DNA of 64,000 nt from Topomyia yanbarensis. Lineage: Eukaryota; Arthropoda; Insecta; Diptera; Culicidae. Position numbers and translations under genes: made by a program. The notes under the pieces were generated by a model. That model had not been told where the DNA came from and did no database searches. It saw nothing but the letters and a program-made list of their open reading frames with translations. The stretch covers positions 469,274,766-469,338,765 of the forward strand of contig NC_080671.1 of the NCBI RefSeq assembly GCF_030247195.1, read 5' to 3'. This document shows positions 1-13,100 of this stretch, piece after piece. Position 1 is the first letter of the stretch. Each line of letters opens with the position of its first letter.

Positions 1-281
1 AGGACCTATTAAATTAAAGAATTGCACCGATTCTATTAAATAATTGCAGAACATAGACATAATTTATCGTAAAATCATTTTTGGAAAATTGTAGTAAACA
101 AGACAGGAAAAACAGCAAAAATAACTACATATTGCTTGACTTCAAAACCGATCAGGTTCAAATAGTACCAATACCATATATATGTACTTAGGCAGTCACG
201 CCGCATTATTGAATACAGTACATAGCAACTAGTGTAACAACCGATATAATCAGCACGATTCTGCCACCGACGCCCATATGA

Positions 282-1584
282 TTGCCACGGAACTTAGATG
301 TTATAGCAGCGACCTTTCCCGGTCAGGTAAAGCTAATTCCTCCCGAAGCTATTCGAGATACTGCGCGCCCTGAATTTGATCCACCATTGCAGCCTGCCAA
401 CAGACGTTATCAGGTCAACTCCGTCACCCATACCCACCTGTTTACCACAGAACTTGAAGGACACGACATCAACCTTTTTCGGTCAGATAACAACGCTCTA
501 AACAAGTCAGACCAACTCGAAGGACATGGAATTCTTGTATCCCTTTTCTCAGGTAAATACAATGAATGTATATGTGCTTCAGAAATAGGACATACAGATG
601 CTGCACATGTTGAAAGCCCATCCCAATTACAGACATTTGCTTCCACCACCACTCGATCTACCACCGTTCAACCGTCAGGAGAAAACTTGCAGGGACATCT
701 CAAAATCTACTATCAGAACGTGAGAGGGCTACGCACAAAAATTGATGAGCTGTTCGTCGCTGCTTCGGATGTTGATCATGATGTTATTGTTCTGACCGAA
801 ACGTGGCTGAATGATCAAATCAACTCGCTCCAATTATTTGGCTCAAGGTATTCGGTATATCGTCACGATCGCGATCCTAATAGTTCAGGGAAGAAACGTG
901 GTGGTGGTGTGCTCATTGCTGTTTCCAACCGACTCTCATCCAAACACAAAAATGACACTCGAAATCTCGAGCAACTCTGGGTAAATATCCGTGGCCTCTA
1001 TACTAATCTCTGTGTGGGTGTTGTATATATTCCCCCCGATTCCGCAAGTGATGTAGAAATTATTCAGAAGCACATAGACTCCGCACTTGACATAGCAACT
1101 TCCATTGAACCCAACACGGCACATCTACGATTACAACCAGCCTGGACTTCTTTGGAAGAGCACTCCCTCCGGGTATGCAGACCCTTCTGAATCAACCTTT
1201 TCGAGGGCGAGTACTATCTTACTTGACGGAATGTCTGTACTGAACATGCGACAAATGTCCATAGTGAATAGTAGACGAAATCGAATCCTGGACCTCCTCT
1301 TTATAAATGAAGAAGCTTCAATGTGCTGTACCGTATCAGAGACACTTGAGCCTTTAGTTGCTGTAGCCACACATCATCCTCCAATTCTGGTAACGCAGAT
1401 TTGTCCGCAGCTGGTTCTCTATGACGAAATGGAGGATGTCAGAAAGTTCAACTTTTCGAAGACTGTACCTCGTCCCCGAACAAAACCACCATGGTCCAAC
1501 AACCGGCTACGTAAACTGAAAAGATTGCGAGCTGCTGCGCTTCGACATTACACTATTCGAAGAAATCAGATCACAAAAAGGTAG
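282..1584 (+). pseudogene. LINE endonuclease domain (broken)
   Basis: The domain would nick target DNA for target-primed reverse transcription. Motifs run in order: YYQNVRGLRTKIDE near 708-750 (N-terminal catalytic Asn strand), VIVLTETWL near 784-810 (catalytic Glu), a GGGVLIAVS strand near 900-930, VGVVYIPPDS near 1015-1045, then DYNQPGL near 1125-1145, where the usual preceding Gly is Tyr, and HHPPI near 1372-1386 in place of the catalytic His region. A frameshift near 1100-1130 moves the reading from the first frame (282-1190) into the next (1105-1584). The second frame then stops at 1582-1584, although the linker continues in the same frame beyond it. The N-terminal ~140 residues resemble nothing I can name. 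Confidence 0.8.
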
Positions 1585-3483
1585 TTCACTATAGCCAGTA
1601 ACAGCTACAAAACATATAATCGCTTTCTCTACTCAAGACACATAGCACAAACCCAATCGAACCTAAAACGAAACCCAAAACAGTTTTGGTCCTTTGTAAA
1701 TGGGAAACGTAAAGAAAATGGGCTTCCTTGCAGTATGTTCCTCGCAGGTGAAGCGTCCAATACTCCCAGCGGTATCTGTAATTTGTTCGCAAAACATTTC
1801 TCGAGTGTGTTTAAAAATGAATCGGCTAGCTCAACTCAGGTGGACTGTGGCCTTCAAGATGTCCCTCGCGATGTAATCAATTTTGGAAACATTTTATTTT
1901 CTGACGAAGACATTCTAGTTGCCATAAGCAAGTTAAAGTCCCCATCGGTGGGGCCAGATGGGATTCCTTCCATTATACTGCAAAAATGCGCAAGCGCATT
2001 GTGTACGCCTTTACGACTAATCTTCAACCAATCACTGTCGCAATCAGTGTTTCCCGTGTGTTGGAAAACATCAGTAATGTTTCCCGTTTTTAAAAAAAGG
2101 TGATAAGCAAAATGTTGCGAACTATCGTGGCATAACCTTGCTCTGGGCTGGATCAAAGTTGTTTTAGATCCTAGTAGGAAATATGCTCTTTCGTGAGACC
2201 AAAGCATACATATCGAAGGACCAACATGGCTTTTTTGCAGGCAGGTCAACAACCACCAATCTAGCCCAATTTACATCGTACTGTATTAAAAACATCGAAG
2301 ATGGATCACAAATAGACACTATATACACTGATCTTAAAGCTGCCTTCGATCGTGTAGACCATTCTCTTCTTCTGGCAAAGATCGAGCGGCTGGGAGCTCC
2401 ATCAAATTTTACAGGATGGCTTAAATCATATCTCGTAGATCGTTCTCTGTCTGTGAAATTAGGAAGTAACGTGTCATATAGCTTATATAGGGTGTACCTC
2501 AAAGGAGCAATCTCGGACCGTTGCTTTTTTCTTTATTCTTCAACGACGTTTGCTATGTTATACCCCCAGGGTGCAAACTCATATATGCTGATGATCTCAA
2601 ACTCTTTCTCATTGTGCGGTCAATAGAGGACTGCATCGAACTTCAGCGACATCTAGATGCTTTCTGTAACTGTTGTAATCGCAACTTGTTGGCTCTCAGT
2701 GTGTCCAAATGCTCTATAATATCTTTCACGCGCAGAAAAAACCCAATTCTCTGAAGCTACAACATCGCCGGCCAATTGCTAGAGAGAGTGTCAGTTATCA
2801 GAGACCTTGGTGTACTCCTGGACTCGCAACTGACATTCAGAAACCATTGCTCTCACATTATAGCACAGGGAAATAGAAACCTTGGCTTTATAATAAGAAT
2901 CGCCAACGAGTTTACTGATCCATATTGTCTGCGGGCATTTTATTTTTCACTTGTTCGGTCTGTCCTGGAAGCTTCCGCAGCCATTTGGTGTCCTTATACG
3001 AGCATTTGGACTAACAGAATTGAAGCAGTACAAGCAAGATTCCTCAGCTTTGCTCTTAGAACTTTGCCGTGGCGTAACCCAACAGAGCTACCACCATACA
3101 TTGATCGCTGTCGTCTGCACGATATGGAAACTCTGGCAAAAAGGCGAAATACATTCAGAGCGGTATTTGTTGGGAAAATATTGACTGGCCAAATGGATGC
3201 CCCAGATATTCTCTCACAAATCAACATCAACGTACCCCCTAGAAACCTCAGATCACGTAACATTTTAAGACTTGACTTTCAGCGCACCGAGAACGGTCAG
3301 AACGAACCCATAAGGGCGATGTGTAATGTTTTCAATAGTAAGTATGTCTATTTCGATTTTTATGTTTCTAGTGATGTTTTCAAGAATAGACTTGAGAGAT
3401 TGACTCAGCTTATAAGATTATGTGAAAATATTTCTGTAATTTGGTACACCTTAACAATAGGATCTACCTTACCACCACAGTAA
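1585..3483 (+). pseudogene. LINE reverse transcriptase and C-terminal region (broken)
   Basis: Reads through a linker (QFWSFVNGKRK near 1681-1713), then the fingers motif SPSVGPDGIPS near 1939-1971, NYRGITLL near 2117-2140, HGFFAGRSTTTN near 2225-2260, IYTDLKAAFDRV near 2320-2356 (first catalytic Asp), a degraded PQG block near 2495-2515 (Gly to Arg), YADDLKLF near 2580-2605 (catalytic Asp pair kept), and RDLGVLLDSQLTFR near 2795-2840. Lesions seen: an extra base in the A-run near 2092-2098, stops at 2165-2167 and 2752-2754, and a frameshift near 2480-2510. The thumb region (CPYTSIWTNRIEAVQARF near 2990-3050) runs open to 3483. The pattern of isolated point lesions suggests neutral decay after insertion. 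Confidence 0.85.
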
Positions 3484-6400
3484 AAATTCTGCAACTGCTA
3501 GATGAGAACAGAAATCACAACAAGCAGAAAACGCATACATCCATACTGATTTGCACAAAACTGTTTCATTGGTAGAGTTATTGTGCAAAACACTGGCATC
3601 AATTTTAGTAAATTTTCCTTCACCTTCATTGAAGCCTCCATAACCATGGATCAACCACGAGCGTGTCCCGCGAACAAACCTGCTTCAAGTGCGTGCAAAA
3701 ATGTTTGAAAAATCTATTTCTAAATGCCACTTTTTCGCATCACAAGGTAAACCATTTTCCGCTCCTGTGTCAACGAAAATGGACTCACAATACCCTAATT
3801 CGGATTTAGCGTGCACCGCCATTCGGCGGCCATTCCATCTGCCACCGTGAACAAATTCGAATCATACAATTCACCTCAACTATAGAAACAACAAATTCGG
3901 AAACAAAGATCCGTGGCATTCAATTCCCTTTCCTCTCCTGACCCCTGCACTAAGAGTGCACGCAAATCGTTTTCAAATGTAGGGTGTCCTCCAAGCGAAG
4001 CAGCTAAACAAAAAAAAAATCACACACAACATGCATTCCAAATTTTTTGCCTACTCTCGTTCATGCCTCCTTGCGTTTCTACCGCCCATAATAATCATAA
4101 TAAGCATAATTCTAGTGCTCGCAGATGCCCAACATTTCTATGCTCAGCGACCGCTGAATCTGCCCTGGCTCAAATGAGCGATAAAAATACAGCTCACCCT
4201 CCACTCACCGCTCCATCCCCCATCCGCCCCTCGACCATTTGAACAGATAATAAAATACTGTATCTATCCTCACCCGAAAGTCATGAGAGGTGCTGTAATG
4301 AGAAAAACCATTGGAGCGCGAAATCTTTCTGCTTCTAATCCCTTGTTTACACCATAGGAAGCTGTGGATTTTTTCGTTGCCTGAGCTGTAATAGATTCAA
4401 CGGAGGGTTCGATGATACATAGAACCACCCTGACAGAAAAATGATCCTATCCTGTCACACCGCAAAGGCCTACTACTGACTGCCTGCTTGCTCATGGTGG
4501 TGGCATGTTGTAAATGGGCAGTAAGTTGTACACTTATGAGAACCAACTGTACATCGAAGTGACTTTATACACAAACGGACTCGCGGATGCCTCTTTTGAT
4601 TATCGTTGCGTGCGCGGATGCATGCGTGTGGGGTTGTTCTTGTATGATGTAATTGGATCGGAGGGCGGTAAGTGCTTTGCTTTAAACATTGCGTTCGCTA
4701 TCTAACAAAATCGAAAACTCTTAAACAGTTGGTACTATAGAATTGTCGAATTACGCATCACGCAATGAAACAACAGCCCCCTGTTTGCTTGCTGCTGCAG
4801 CAGCAGCAGTAGCAGCATTGTGCGAGCGCTTTGAACCCGCTCTCGATACCGAAATGTTTAGCCACCGGCAGTCAGTCAGTCAGTCCAGTCCGTCAGTCGA
4901 ACTCGGAAAGCAGACCGCGGGCCCGCGGTATCAAACGGGGGAAGCAATGCTTAATGGCTTTACAAGCTTTTCATTTGACAGGTGAGAAAGCAAAAACAAC
5001 CTCGAATCATAAGTAATTATCGAGTGCATTCTTTATTCATGCAAATTGAAAACACAGCGATGCGACGCGCGAGTTGGTGGCGTTGGTTCTCTGCGCCTGC
5101 TATTCCTGTTCAACTCTTTTTTCCGTTGGTGGTGCGGCGTGGTTTCGACATGCGGCTGCGTGTGTGTGTGTTTGTGTGTTTCTGCGTGTGAGGGGCATAT
5201 TATTTGCAAGTTTTTTTGTTTGGTTTAATTTAGTTGCTTTGTAGACCCATTGTTGTGCAATTCAACAGTGAAATTGTTCATTCTTTGTTTCGCGATACGC
5301 ACTTTGACGCTGCTGCTGCTGCTGGTGTTGCTATTGTTGCTGTCGGTGGAGCATTTTTTCGTCTGCTTTCCCCTATAGACGGGTTTCCGATCGCTGTGAG
5401 AAGGCGGAGGGGAGTGGGGGGTGTATCCGTGGTCAGTAATTTATCAACGGTAGTCGGTTATGAAATATATAGAAATAAAGACCGCTAAGAATTATAGTGG
5501 TAACTTATTAGATTACATTTACACAACATGGCGATGTTTCTTCTTTTATGGTGATTAATTCAAAAGCTTTTTATTAGTGATTAGTTTCACCACTTGCAGA
5601 TCCCTTGCGTGGAATAAATTAGATACTACCATCAACACTAAGCATAAAAGTACTGCGTGAACTTGATGTCGAATTAGATAATGGTAAAATATTATTAAAT
5701 AGGTTGTAATCAACAGTAATCACAATTTATATTATTCTTTTTCTTATAATATCTTATTCGAATACTACTTTTGTACTTTTAGTTCAATACATACTTTTTC
5801 AATTGAGCTAAATCCTGCTATATTAGACTAACCAGAAAATAAAACGGATAAAGCTTTGAACTGGATTTTCATTAAAATTAACATTAACCAATATTCAAAT
5901 ATTGCACAATCGTAAACAAATGTATATATTCAAAATCTTAATCAAATAATCATAAAAGTTATGAAAAAATTAATACTTTTAAGACAAGCTCCTACTGGTC
6001 AAAAATCAAGGTCACTTTTTTACCGAACCAAGTCTCCTTTAGGACCTATTCGAATATCCGCTTATACATTAAAAACTCTTTGCTAATTGGCTGCATGTGA
6101 GGCACTAAATCATGTAGTGGTGCTGGTTTATCTGTTCAGAAATCAATCAAAATCGTTCCAATCATCTATTCATCGCTCGATCTAGTTATATTTTAATCAG
6201 TTGTTTAGCTAGAGTTATGAGAAACTCCCGTTGAATCTAATCGAATCTAATTGGTTCAATCGGATTGTAATAGATTTGATCATTCATCTCAATCTCATTT
6301 AAATTATCTACTTTTTCTCAGTACACACTCTTGCGAAAACAGAAATATGTTTTGCATATGATGTGAACGTAGAGATATTAAAAAAAAACGTAGATTGAAT

Positions 6401-7087
6401 TGTTTTATTGATAGAACCCTTCGCTTTCTAAACGCTTTTTCCGTCGTCCACTACTATCTATGGGCGCACACGTCTCTCTCCAGTTGGTTTTGTCCAAAAA
6501 CCATCAAATTTATACCTAAGCACCTGAATATCAGGTAAATCCTGAATCATCGTTAAATGTTTTGATATTTAGGTGTTCGTCAATGCACTACTTCTACCAA
6601 CCGATAACTTCACACCCATTCGCGATATGGTTCCCATTATAGCGTTCCTGCGCATGCCGCTTTGTAACAGGTAGCCTTTACGATTCACCTTTTCGTAAAA
6701 CTTCCGTGTATCAATAATGCGGTATTGTTGCTTCGTCGCCTCGCGATCACGATTTTTTAAAAGGTATCAAATAATCTGCCTGAAAATTGCAGCACAGCAA
6801 TCCACAGCGAACTGGATGGCATTGAATGAGCTTATTCGCACGTCAAAATTTGACTGCAGATAGACTGCTATTGAATTTTATTTCGATCGGAGTTTTGGTT
6901 CCGGACTAACGGGTTGAAGAGTTCGGACACACATCAAATTCCCTCTATAAATCGGTATCATTTTGTTTTTTTTTGTTTGTTGGAGACAAACCACTGCGAA
7001 CAGAATTTAGATCTATTGTCGTATGCCCCTTCCTTAATCTAAGTGTACTATCTACTATGACATATCACTGGTGATGAGTGATTGTCA
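3484..7087. other. Non-coding stretch with scattered microsatellites
   Basis: No gene is supported. Short open frames here have no recognisable domain. Visible structure: a CTG/CAG run at 4789-4816, a GT-rich run at 5160-5190, a GCT run at 5309-5324, and AGTC repeats near 4870-4890. The part from 3660 to 5480 is noticeably less AT-rich than the part from 5500 to 7000. A consensus-like splice donor (GTAAGT) lies near 4668 on the plus strand, but I see no convincing partner acceptor with a coding frame. Confidence 0.6.
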
Positions 7088-8205
7088 TTATTGAGATACA
7101 CACTTTTCCCAGTTGGGCACACTTCTTCGTATGAAGTTTATTACCTGCTTGGGATTTGCAGCCCAAATATCAAAAGACTCCAACCTTCCTTCACCGAGGA
7201 CTCTTAGTCTGCGTTGTATCAATGCACTGCATTCGCAGAGCAGATGCTCTGATGTTTCACTTTCAGATCCGCAGACGCGGCATGTATCGTTTGTAAGCTT
7301 ACCATTTTTTAAAGATGATATTTACTCGGACCGTGTAGTTCTGTCATGATGCGTAGCTCTTTTTTGTTTAGTCTAAGCAACTCCAGGCTTTTTTTCTCGT
7401 TGAGTGAGATTAATTTCTTTGTTTGTCGTATTCCAGGTGTGGTACTCCATTTGTTCTTTATAGCTGTGATTTCCCACTTTTTCAATTCCATTTTGAGGGC
7501 ACTCGATGAGACTCCACAGAATGGTTCAGGGCCGATAAAATTAGTGGAATGCCCTCTTCTTACTAGCTCATCGGCTTTTCCATTCCCTGCAATTCCAGAA
7601 TGCCCTGGAACCCAGTAAAAATTAAAATGATTTTTCTCTGCCGATTGTCAGAGTGTAAGAATACACTCCCATATTAGTTTTGAGCGACATATAGGAGCCC
7701 TTAATGCGTTGAGCGTAGCCTGACTATCTGAGAAAATGCAGATATTTGCATACCAGTATTTTCTCTTGTTCTTCATCTTGTTATCCGATGGCGCTAAAAT
7801 TAATTAAAAATTATAAATTCTGGCTCACTGACGTCCAATTAAGACCTCTTTGACAACATTGGCCACCTCCAATGGAATCAGAAGTTTCGAGAAAGTGATA
7901 AAATCTCTAAATTAAATACGCATCTCATTCTCCGGATCGGTTGAAGCGATTTCCACAAATGTATAGTATCCTTATAAAATGCTATCGAATTTCATTTGCA
8001 TCGGAGTTGTGCTTCCAGAGTTATGAGTTAAGAGACACTTTTACCATTCGACTTCACTGAGTTCAAAGAATATCTATACATATGAAAATTTATGTCAACA
8101 ATGTGAATCATTTTTCTCATACATGGCTGGTTCTTGTTCTGAGATTACGGGTTAAAGACTGTTGCCATACACGAAATTCCCACATAAACTGTAGCCACTA
8201 TGTTG
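6865..8205 (+). repeat. Diverged dispersed repeat, about three partial copies
   Basis: Three similar segments share a theme of GCTAT-GAATTTCATTT, a CGGAG-type block, TTCCGG or TTCTG, then a reading of ACGGGTT-AAG and later AAATTCCC. They lie near 6868-6955, 7960-8040 and 8125-8200, all in the same direction. A LINE fragment (7088-7795) sits between the first and second. Identity is low and judged by eye, so the family assignment is tentative. Confidence 0.35.
7088..7795 (-). pseudogene. 3' fragment of RNase H-bearing LINE (I/R1/LOA group)
   Basis: On the minus strand an RNase H domain and the region after it can be read. ICIFSDSQATLNALRA near 7745-7695 holds the third catalytic Asp. YWVPGHSGIAGNGKADEL near 7612-7560 holds the terminal His and Asp motif, with Gly in place of the usual Glu of GNEKAD. 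A Lys-rich linker follows (7491-7309), then the zinc-type block CRVCGSESETSEHLLCEC near 7282-7230, ending in tandem stops at 7088-7090 and just beyond. One stop lies between the SDS and GHS motifs near 7650, and a frame change lies near 7310. Everything 5' of the RNase H middle is missing, so it is a 5'-truncated insertion or an eroded copy. Confidence 0.8.
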
Positions 8206-10197
8206 TCTGAAAGATGCAACCTTTTTAAGTATGTTCTAAATTATTTGAATTTGTAGTTTCAGCACAGAAATACCCCATCAACCCCCTTGGTCACCTTTCA
8301 AATCTAAGTCTATTTGACTACATTAATCACCGTATAGGATTCCAGAAGTTGCTAAGCTCCGAATATAAAGCTTACATACTTTATTTTGAATGGTACCGAA
8401 TTATTTTGTGAGGGATTCCAGAAAACGAAAAGGTGGCTAGCCGGGTTGAACTAGATGCTTGCGATCGATAGGCTACTGAAACTTTGTTTTGGGCTACCCG
8501 CCGCCTTTTTTCGTATACTGTAAAAGTAGTGTGGAGAACAAATTATTTGCACTGCAAACACGGCGGAGGTAAGGTTTTTCGTGAGAAAAACACTGTATGA
8601 GGTATATGGATAGACGAGCGAAAAATTAAAAGCGAAATCCGGCATTCACTCGAATACGTTTCACGCGAAAGGACGCAACCGCTATGGAGAGCTCGTACAG
8701 AACAATTAAATTTCACGACACATGTTTGGGTATTTTGCTTGATATTTTTTAAGCAAACCTGAAAGTCTTATTGGTGCATTGGTAACTACAGGTGATTCAG
8801 AATACAATCCTACAGACAACATATTTTTGACAGAAATTCATAAGATGCTTTAATAAGTCATTTTTCTAGTGGGTTTGAAAATTGAGTGATCTGGATGTAA
8901 CATATCATTAGCCTACAAAGAATAAAAGCTTTTATTTGACCGAACTTTAAAATTTAAATTGCTTGTTAACGGTTTTTCTAAGTCCATCGAAGAATGACGC
9001 TTAGTAAAGCAGACGTCCTATTCTAAACAATCGAAAATTATTTGTATTTTTTGATGCGTCTATCTTCAATATCAAGGACGCGAAATAAATAGCAGGATGG
9101 AGGCTCAAACTGCTGCTCGCAAACAGGGATGAGCTCTGCGAAATCAGTGCATTTTCTCGAATTCGCGTTTTTGAAGCTTTCAGACGAGATTCAAAAACTG
9201 TTCGACATATTTCCGTGATTCGTTGGTTTATTTGGAATTCTACAACACCATAACATATACCCTAAAATTGTATACTGCTGCTAGTAAATTGCGAAACCGG
9301 ACCGAAATTCACAATTTTGCAGTTTTTGGGTAGAGTTGGCCAAGCTCGAGTTTCTAAATTTGACAATAGTGTGTTTTATTTAGTTCTCAACATTCTCTTG
9401 AAAATATTTTTACACGTTTTTCGAGTTTCAGTAATTAATGAATAATAATTTTACGGTACTTATTTCCTATCAGGTAGAGAAATTATTTTATATAAATCGA
9501 AATCCAGCTCTTATCTTTCATTATCTGCACGACATTACGCGTACGAACTAATGTTGGTAAAATTTGGTCAGAATTTTCACTGGCCCAATAGTACTTAAGG
9601 GCGTTCAATCATCTGGGAGCTGATGTTTAGAGGAAATATAAATTAAATCTTTATAAGAATTTTGATCTCCAACAGATTATTTAAAAAAAATCCAAAAATT
9701 AACTAAAATTCATCGCATTTCATATTTTATATTTATATCTTCTACGACAAATAATGTTGCGTGATATTTAACGCTAGTATTTTTGTTCCAATTTTTAATT
9801 TTTTTGGGCAAGTCTCGTCAGCCCTTGGCCCTTTCCGATGTGGGAAGATTTGATCAAAGAACAACTATTACACAAATAAATTCACGATTTTTAAAGTAAT
9901 GAGTAAAAAATCAAACCATGAATATGAACAAGACTTTTACGCATTACATTTCAATGATCTGTGCATGATTGTGAATTTTCGTAGAAGTACAAATGAAGTA
10001 TTCCCATGTTCCCGTAAAAAAAGTTGAGAAACCCGTGGTTTTTTAAGTCATATTTGATTGAAACTTTCTGTACATGAAGACTTTGTCACAAAAAGCCACT
10101 TCGCATACTTTGTTTTTCTATAAATGATCTAGACTGCTTTTGAAAAGGGTCAAACTGTTTTACCAATTTTTTTCAAATTGATATAGTCTCAAAATGA
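8206..10197. other. AT-rich non-coding stretch
   Basis: No gene, RNA or transposon end is supported. The short open frame near 8451-8645 on the minus strand has no recognisable features. Confidence 0.6.
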
Positions 10198-13100
10198 CAA
10201 ATCCTACAAAAAATGTTGTAGGAGTGATTTTCACAGAATTAGTCAAATTTTTGAACAAACATATTTAAAAAATTCTCATCTTCTTCTCCAGTCTTTTCCA
10301 GTTTTCCAGTCTTCTGCAGTCTCCTCCACTCTTCTCCAGTCTTCTGCAGTCTTCATCCGTCTTCTTCAGTCTTCTGCACTCTTCTCCAGTCTTTTCCTGT
10401 TTTCCAGTCTTCTCCAGGCTTCTCCAGTCTTCTCCGATTTTCTCCTGTCTTCTCCAGTCTTTTCCAGTTTTCTTAAGTATTTTCCAGTCTTCTCCAGTCT
10501 TCTCGTCTTCTCCTGTCGCCTCCAGTCTTTTCCAGTTTTCTTAAGTATTCTCCAGTCTTCCCCAGTCTTCTGCAGTCTTCTCCCGTCTTTTTCAGTCTTC
10601 TCCAGTCTTTTCCGGTCTTCTCCTGTTTTCTCCAGTCTTTTCCAGTTTTCTCAAGTATTCTCTAGTCTTCTCCAGTCTATTCCAGTCTTCTTTAGTCTTT
10701 TCCAGTCTTCTCCGATCTTCTCCTGTCTTCTCCAGTCTTTTCCAGTTTCCTTAAGTATTCTCCAGTCTTCTTCCATCTTCTGCAGTCTTCTCCAGTCTTT
10801 TCTAGTCTTCTCCAGTCTTTTCCAGTTTTTCAGTCTTCTCCAGTCTTTTCCAGTTTTCTCAAGTATTCTCCAATCTTCTTCAGTTTTCTCCAGTCTTCTC
10901 CAGGCTTCTTCAGGCTTCTCCAGTCTTCTCCAGTTTTCTCCAGTCTTCTCCAGTCTTCTCCGCTCTTCTCCAGTCTTCTCCAGTCTTCTCCAGTCTTCTC
11001 CTGTCTACTCCAGTCTTCTCCTGTCTTCTCCAGTTTTCTTCAGTCTTCTTCAGCCTTCTCCAGTCTTCTTCAGCCTTCTCCAGTCTTCTCCAGTCTTCTC
11101 CAGTCCTTCCCAGTCTTCTCCAGTCTTTTCCAAGTCTTCCAGTCTTCTCCAGTCTTCTCCAGTCTTCTCCAGTCTTCTCCAGTTTTCTTCAGTCTTCTCC
11201 AGTCTTCTCCGATCTTCTCCAGTTTTCTTCAGTCTTCTCCAGTCTTCTCCGATCTTTTCCTGTCTTCTCCTGTCTTTTCCAGTTTTCTTAAGTATTTTCC
11301 AGTCTTCTCCAGTCTTCTCGTCTTCTCCTGTCGCTTCCAGTCTTTTCCAGTTTTCTTAAGTATTCTCCAGTCTTCCCCAGTCTTCTGCAGTCTTCTCCCG
11401 TCTTTTTCAGTCTTCTCCAGTCTTTTCCGGTCTTCTCCTGTTTTCTCCAGTCTTTTCCAGTTTTCTCAAGTATTCTCTAGTCTTCTCCAGTCTATTCCAG
11501 TCTTCTTTAGTCTTTTCCAGTCTTCTCCGATCTTCTCCTGTCTTCTCCAGTCTTTTCCAGTTTCCTTAAGTATTCTCCAGTCTTCTTCCATCTTCTGCAG
11601 TCTTCTGCAGTCTTCTCCAGTCTTTTCCAGTCTTTTCCAGTTTTTCAGTCTTCTCCAGGCTTCTCCAGGCTTCTTCAGGCTTCTCCAGTCTTCTCCAGTT
11701 TTCTTCAGTCTTCTCCAGTCTTCTCCGATCTTCTCCAGTCTTCTCCAGTCTTCTCCAGTCTTCTCCAGTCTTCTCCAGTCTTCTCCAGTCCTTTCCAGTC
11801 TTCTCCAGTCTTCTCCAGTCTTCCCCAGTCTTCTCCTGTCTACTCCAGTCTTCTCCTGTCTTCTCCAGTTTTCTTCAGTCTTCTTCAGCCTTCTCCAGTC
11901 TTCTTCAGCCTTCTTCAGCCTTCTCCAGTCTTCTCCAGTCTTCTCCAGTCCTTCCCAGTCTTCTCCAGTCTTTTCCAAGACTTCCAGTCTTCTCCAGTCT
12001 TCTCCAGTCTTCTGCAGGCTTCTCCAGGCTTCTCCAGTCTTCTCCAGTTTTCTTCAGTCTTCTCCAGTCTTCTCCGATCTTCTCCAGTCTTCTCAAGTCT
12101 TTTCCAGTTTTCTCCAGTCTTCTCCAGTCTTCTCCAGTTTTCTCCAGACTTCTCCAGTCTTTTCCAGTTCTTTCCAGTCTTCTCCAGTCGTTTCCAAGTC
12201 TTCCAGTCCTTTCCAGTCTTCTCCAGTCTTCTCCAGTCTTCTCCAGTCTTCTCCTGTCTACTCCAGTCTTCTCCTGTCTTCTCCAGTTTTCTTCAGTCTT
12301 CTTCAGCCTTCTCCAGTCTTCTTCAGCCTTCTCCAGTCTTCTCCAGTCTTCTCCAGTCCTTCCCAGTCTTCTCCAGTCTTTTCCAAGTCTTCCAGTCTTC
12401 TCCAGTCTTCTCCAGTCTCCTCCAGGCTTCTCCAAGCTTCTCCAGTCTTCTCCAGTTTTCTTCAGTCTTCTCCAGTCTTCTCCGATCTTCTCCAGTTTTC
12501 TTCAGTCTTCTCCAGTCTTCTCCGATCTTTTCCTGTCTTCTCCAGTCTTTTCCAGTTTTCTTAAGTATTTTCCAGTCTTCTCCAGTCTTCTCGTCTTCTC
12601 CTGTCGCCTCCAGTCTTTTCCAGTTTTCTTAAGTATTCTCCAGTCTTCCCCAGTCTTCTGCAGTCTTCTCCCGTCTTTTTCAGTCTTCTCCAGTCTTTTC
12701 CGGTCTTCTCCTGTTTTCTCCAGTCTTTTCCAGTTTTCTCAAGTATTCTCTAGTCTTCTCCAGTCTATTCCAGTCTTCTTTAGTCTTTTCCAGTCTTCTC
12801 CGATCTTCTCCTGTCTTCTCCAGTCTTTTCCAGTTTCCTTAAGTATTCTCCAGTCTTCTTCCATCTTCTGCAGTCTTCTCCAGTCTTTTCCAGTCTTCTC
12901 CAGTCTTTTCCAGTTTTTCAGTCTTCTCCAGTCTTCTCCAGGCTTCTCCAGGCTTCTTCAGGTTTCTCCAGTCTTCTCCAGTTTTCTCCAGTCTTCTCCA
13001 GTCTTCTCCGATCTTCTCCAGTCTTCTCCAGTCTTCTCCAGTCTTCTCCAGTCTTCTCCAGTTTTCTCCAGTCCTTTCCAGTCTTCTCCAGTCTTCTCCA

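Larger units (their letters stand above)
282..3483 (+). mobile_element. Decayed CR1/Jockey-group non-LTR retrotransposon, ORF2 nearly full length
   Basis: One LINE ORF2 can be followed in order: apurinic-type endonuclease, linker, reverse transcriptase (RT) and C-terminal region. It is broken into overlapping open pieces by point lesions. No RNase H domain follows the RT, and the RT core reads YADDLKLF, which fits the CR1/Jockey group rather than I, R1 or LOA. Upstream ORF1 is not seen; the first 281 bases hold nothing I recognise. The 3' end just past 3483 has no clear poly(A) or short tandem tail, so the boundary is approximate. The copy is inactive. The clade call is from motif memory. Confidence 0.85.

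Noticed and set aside
7113..7618. Plus-strand frames at 7113-7349 and 7346-7618 as genes
   Set aside because: They are shadows of the minus-strand RNase H region of a LINE.
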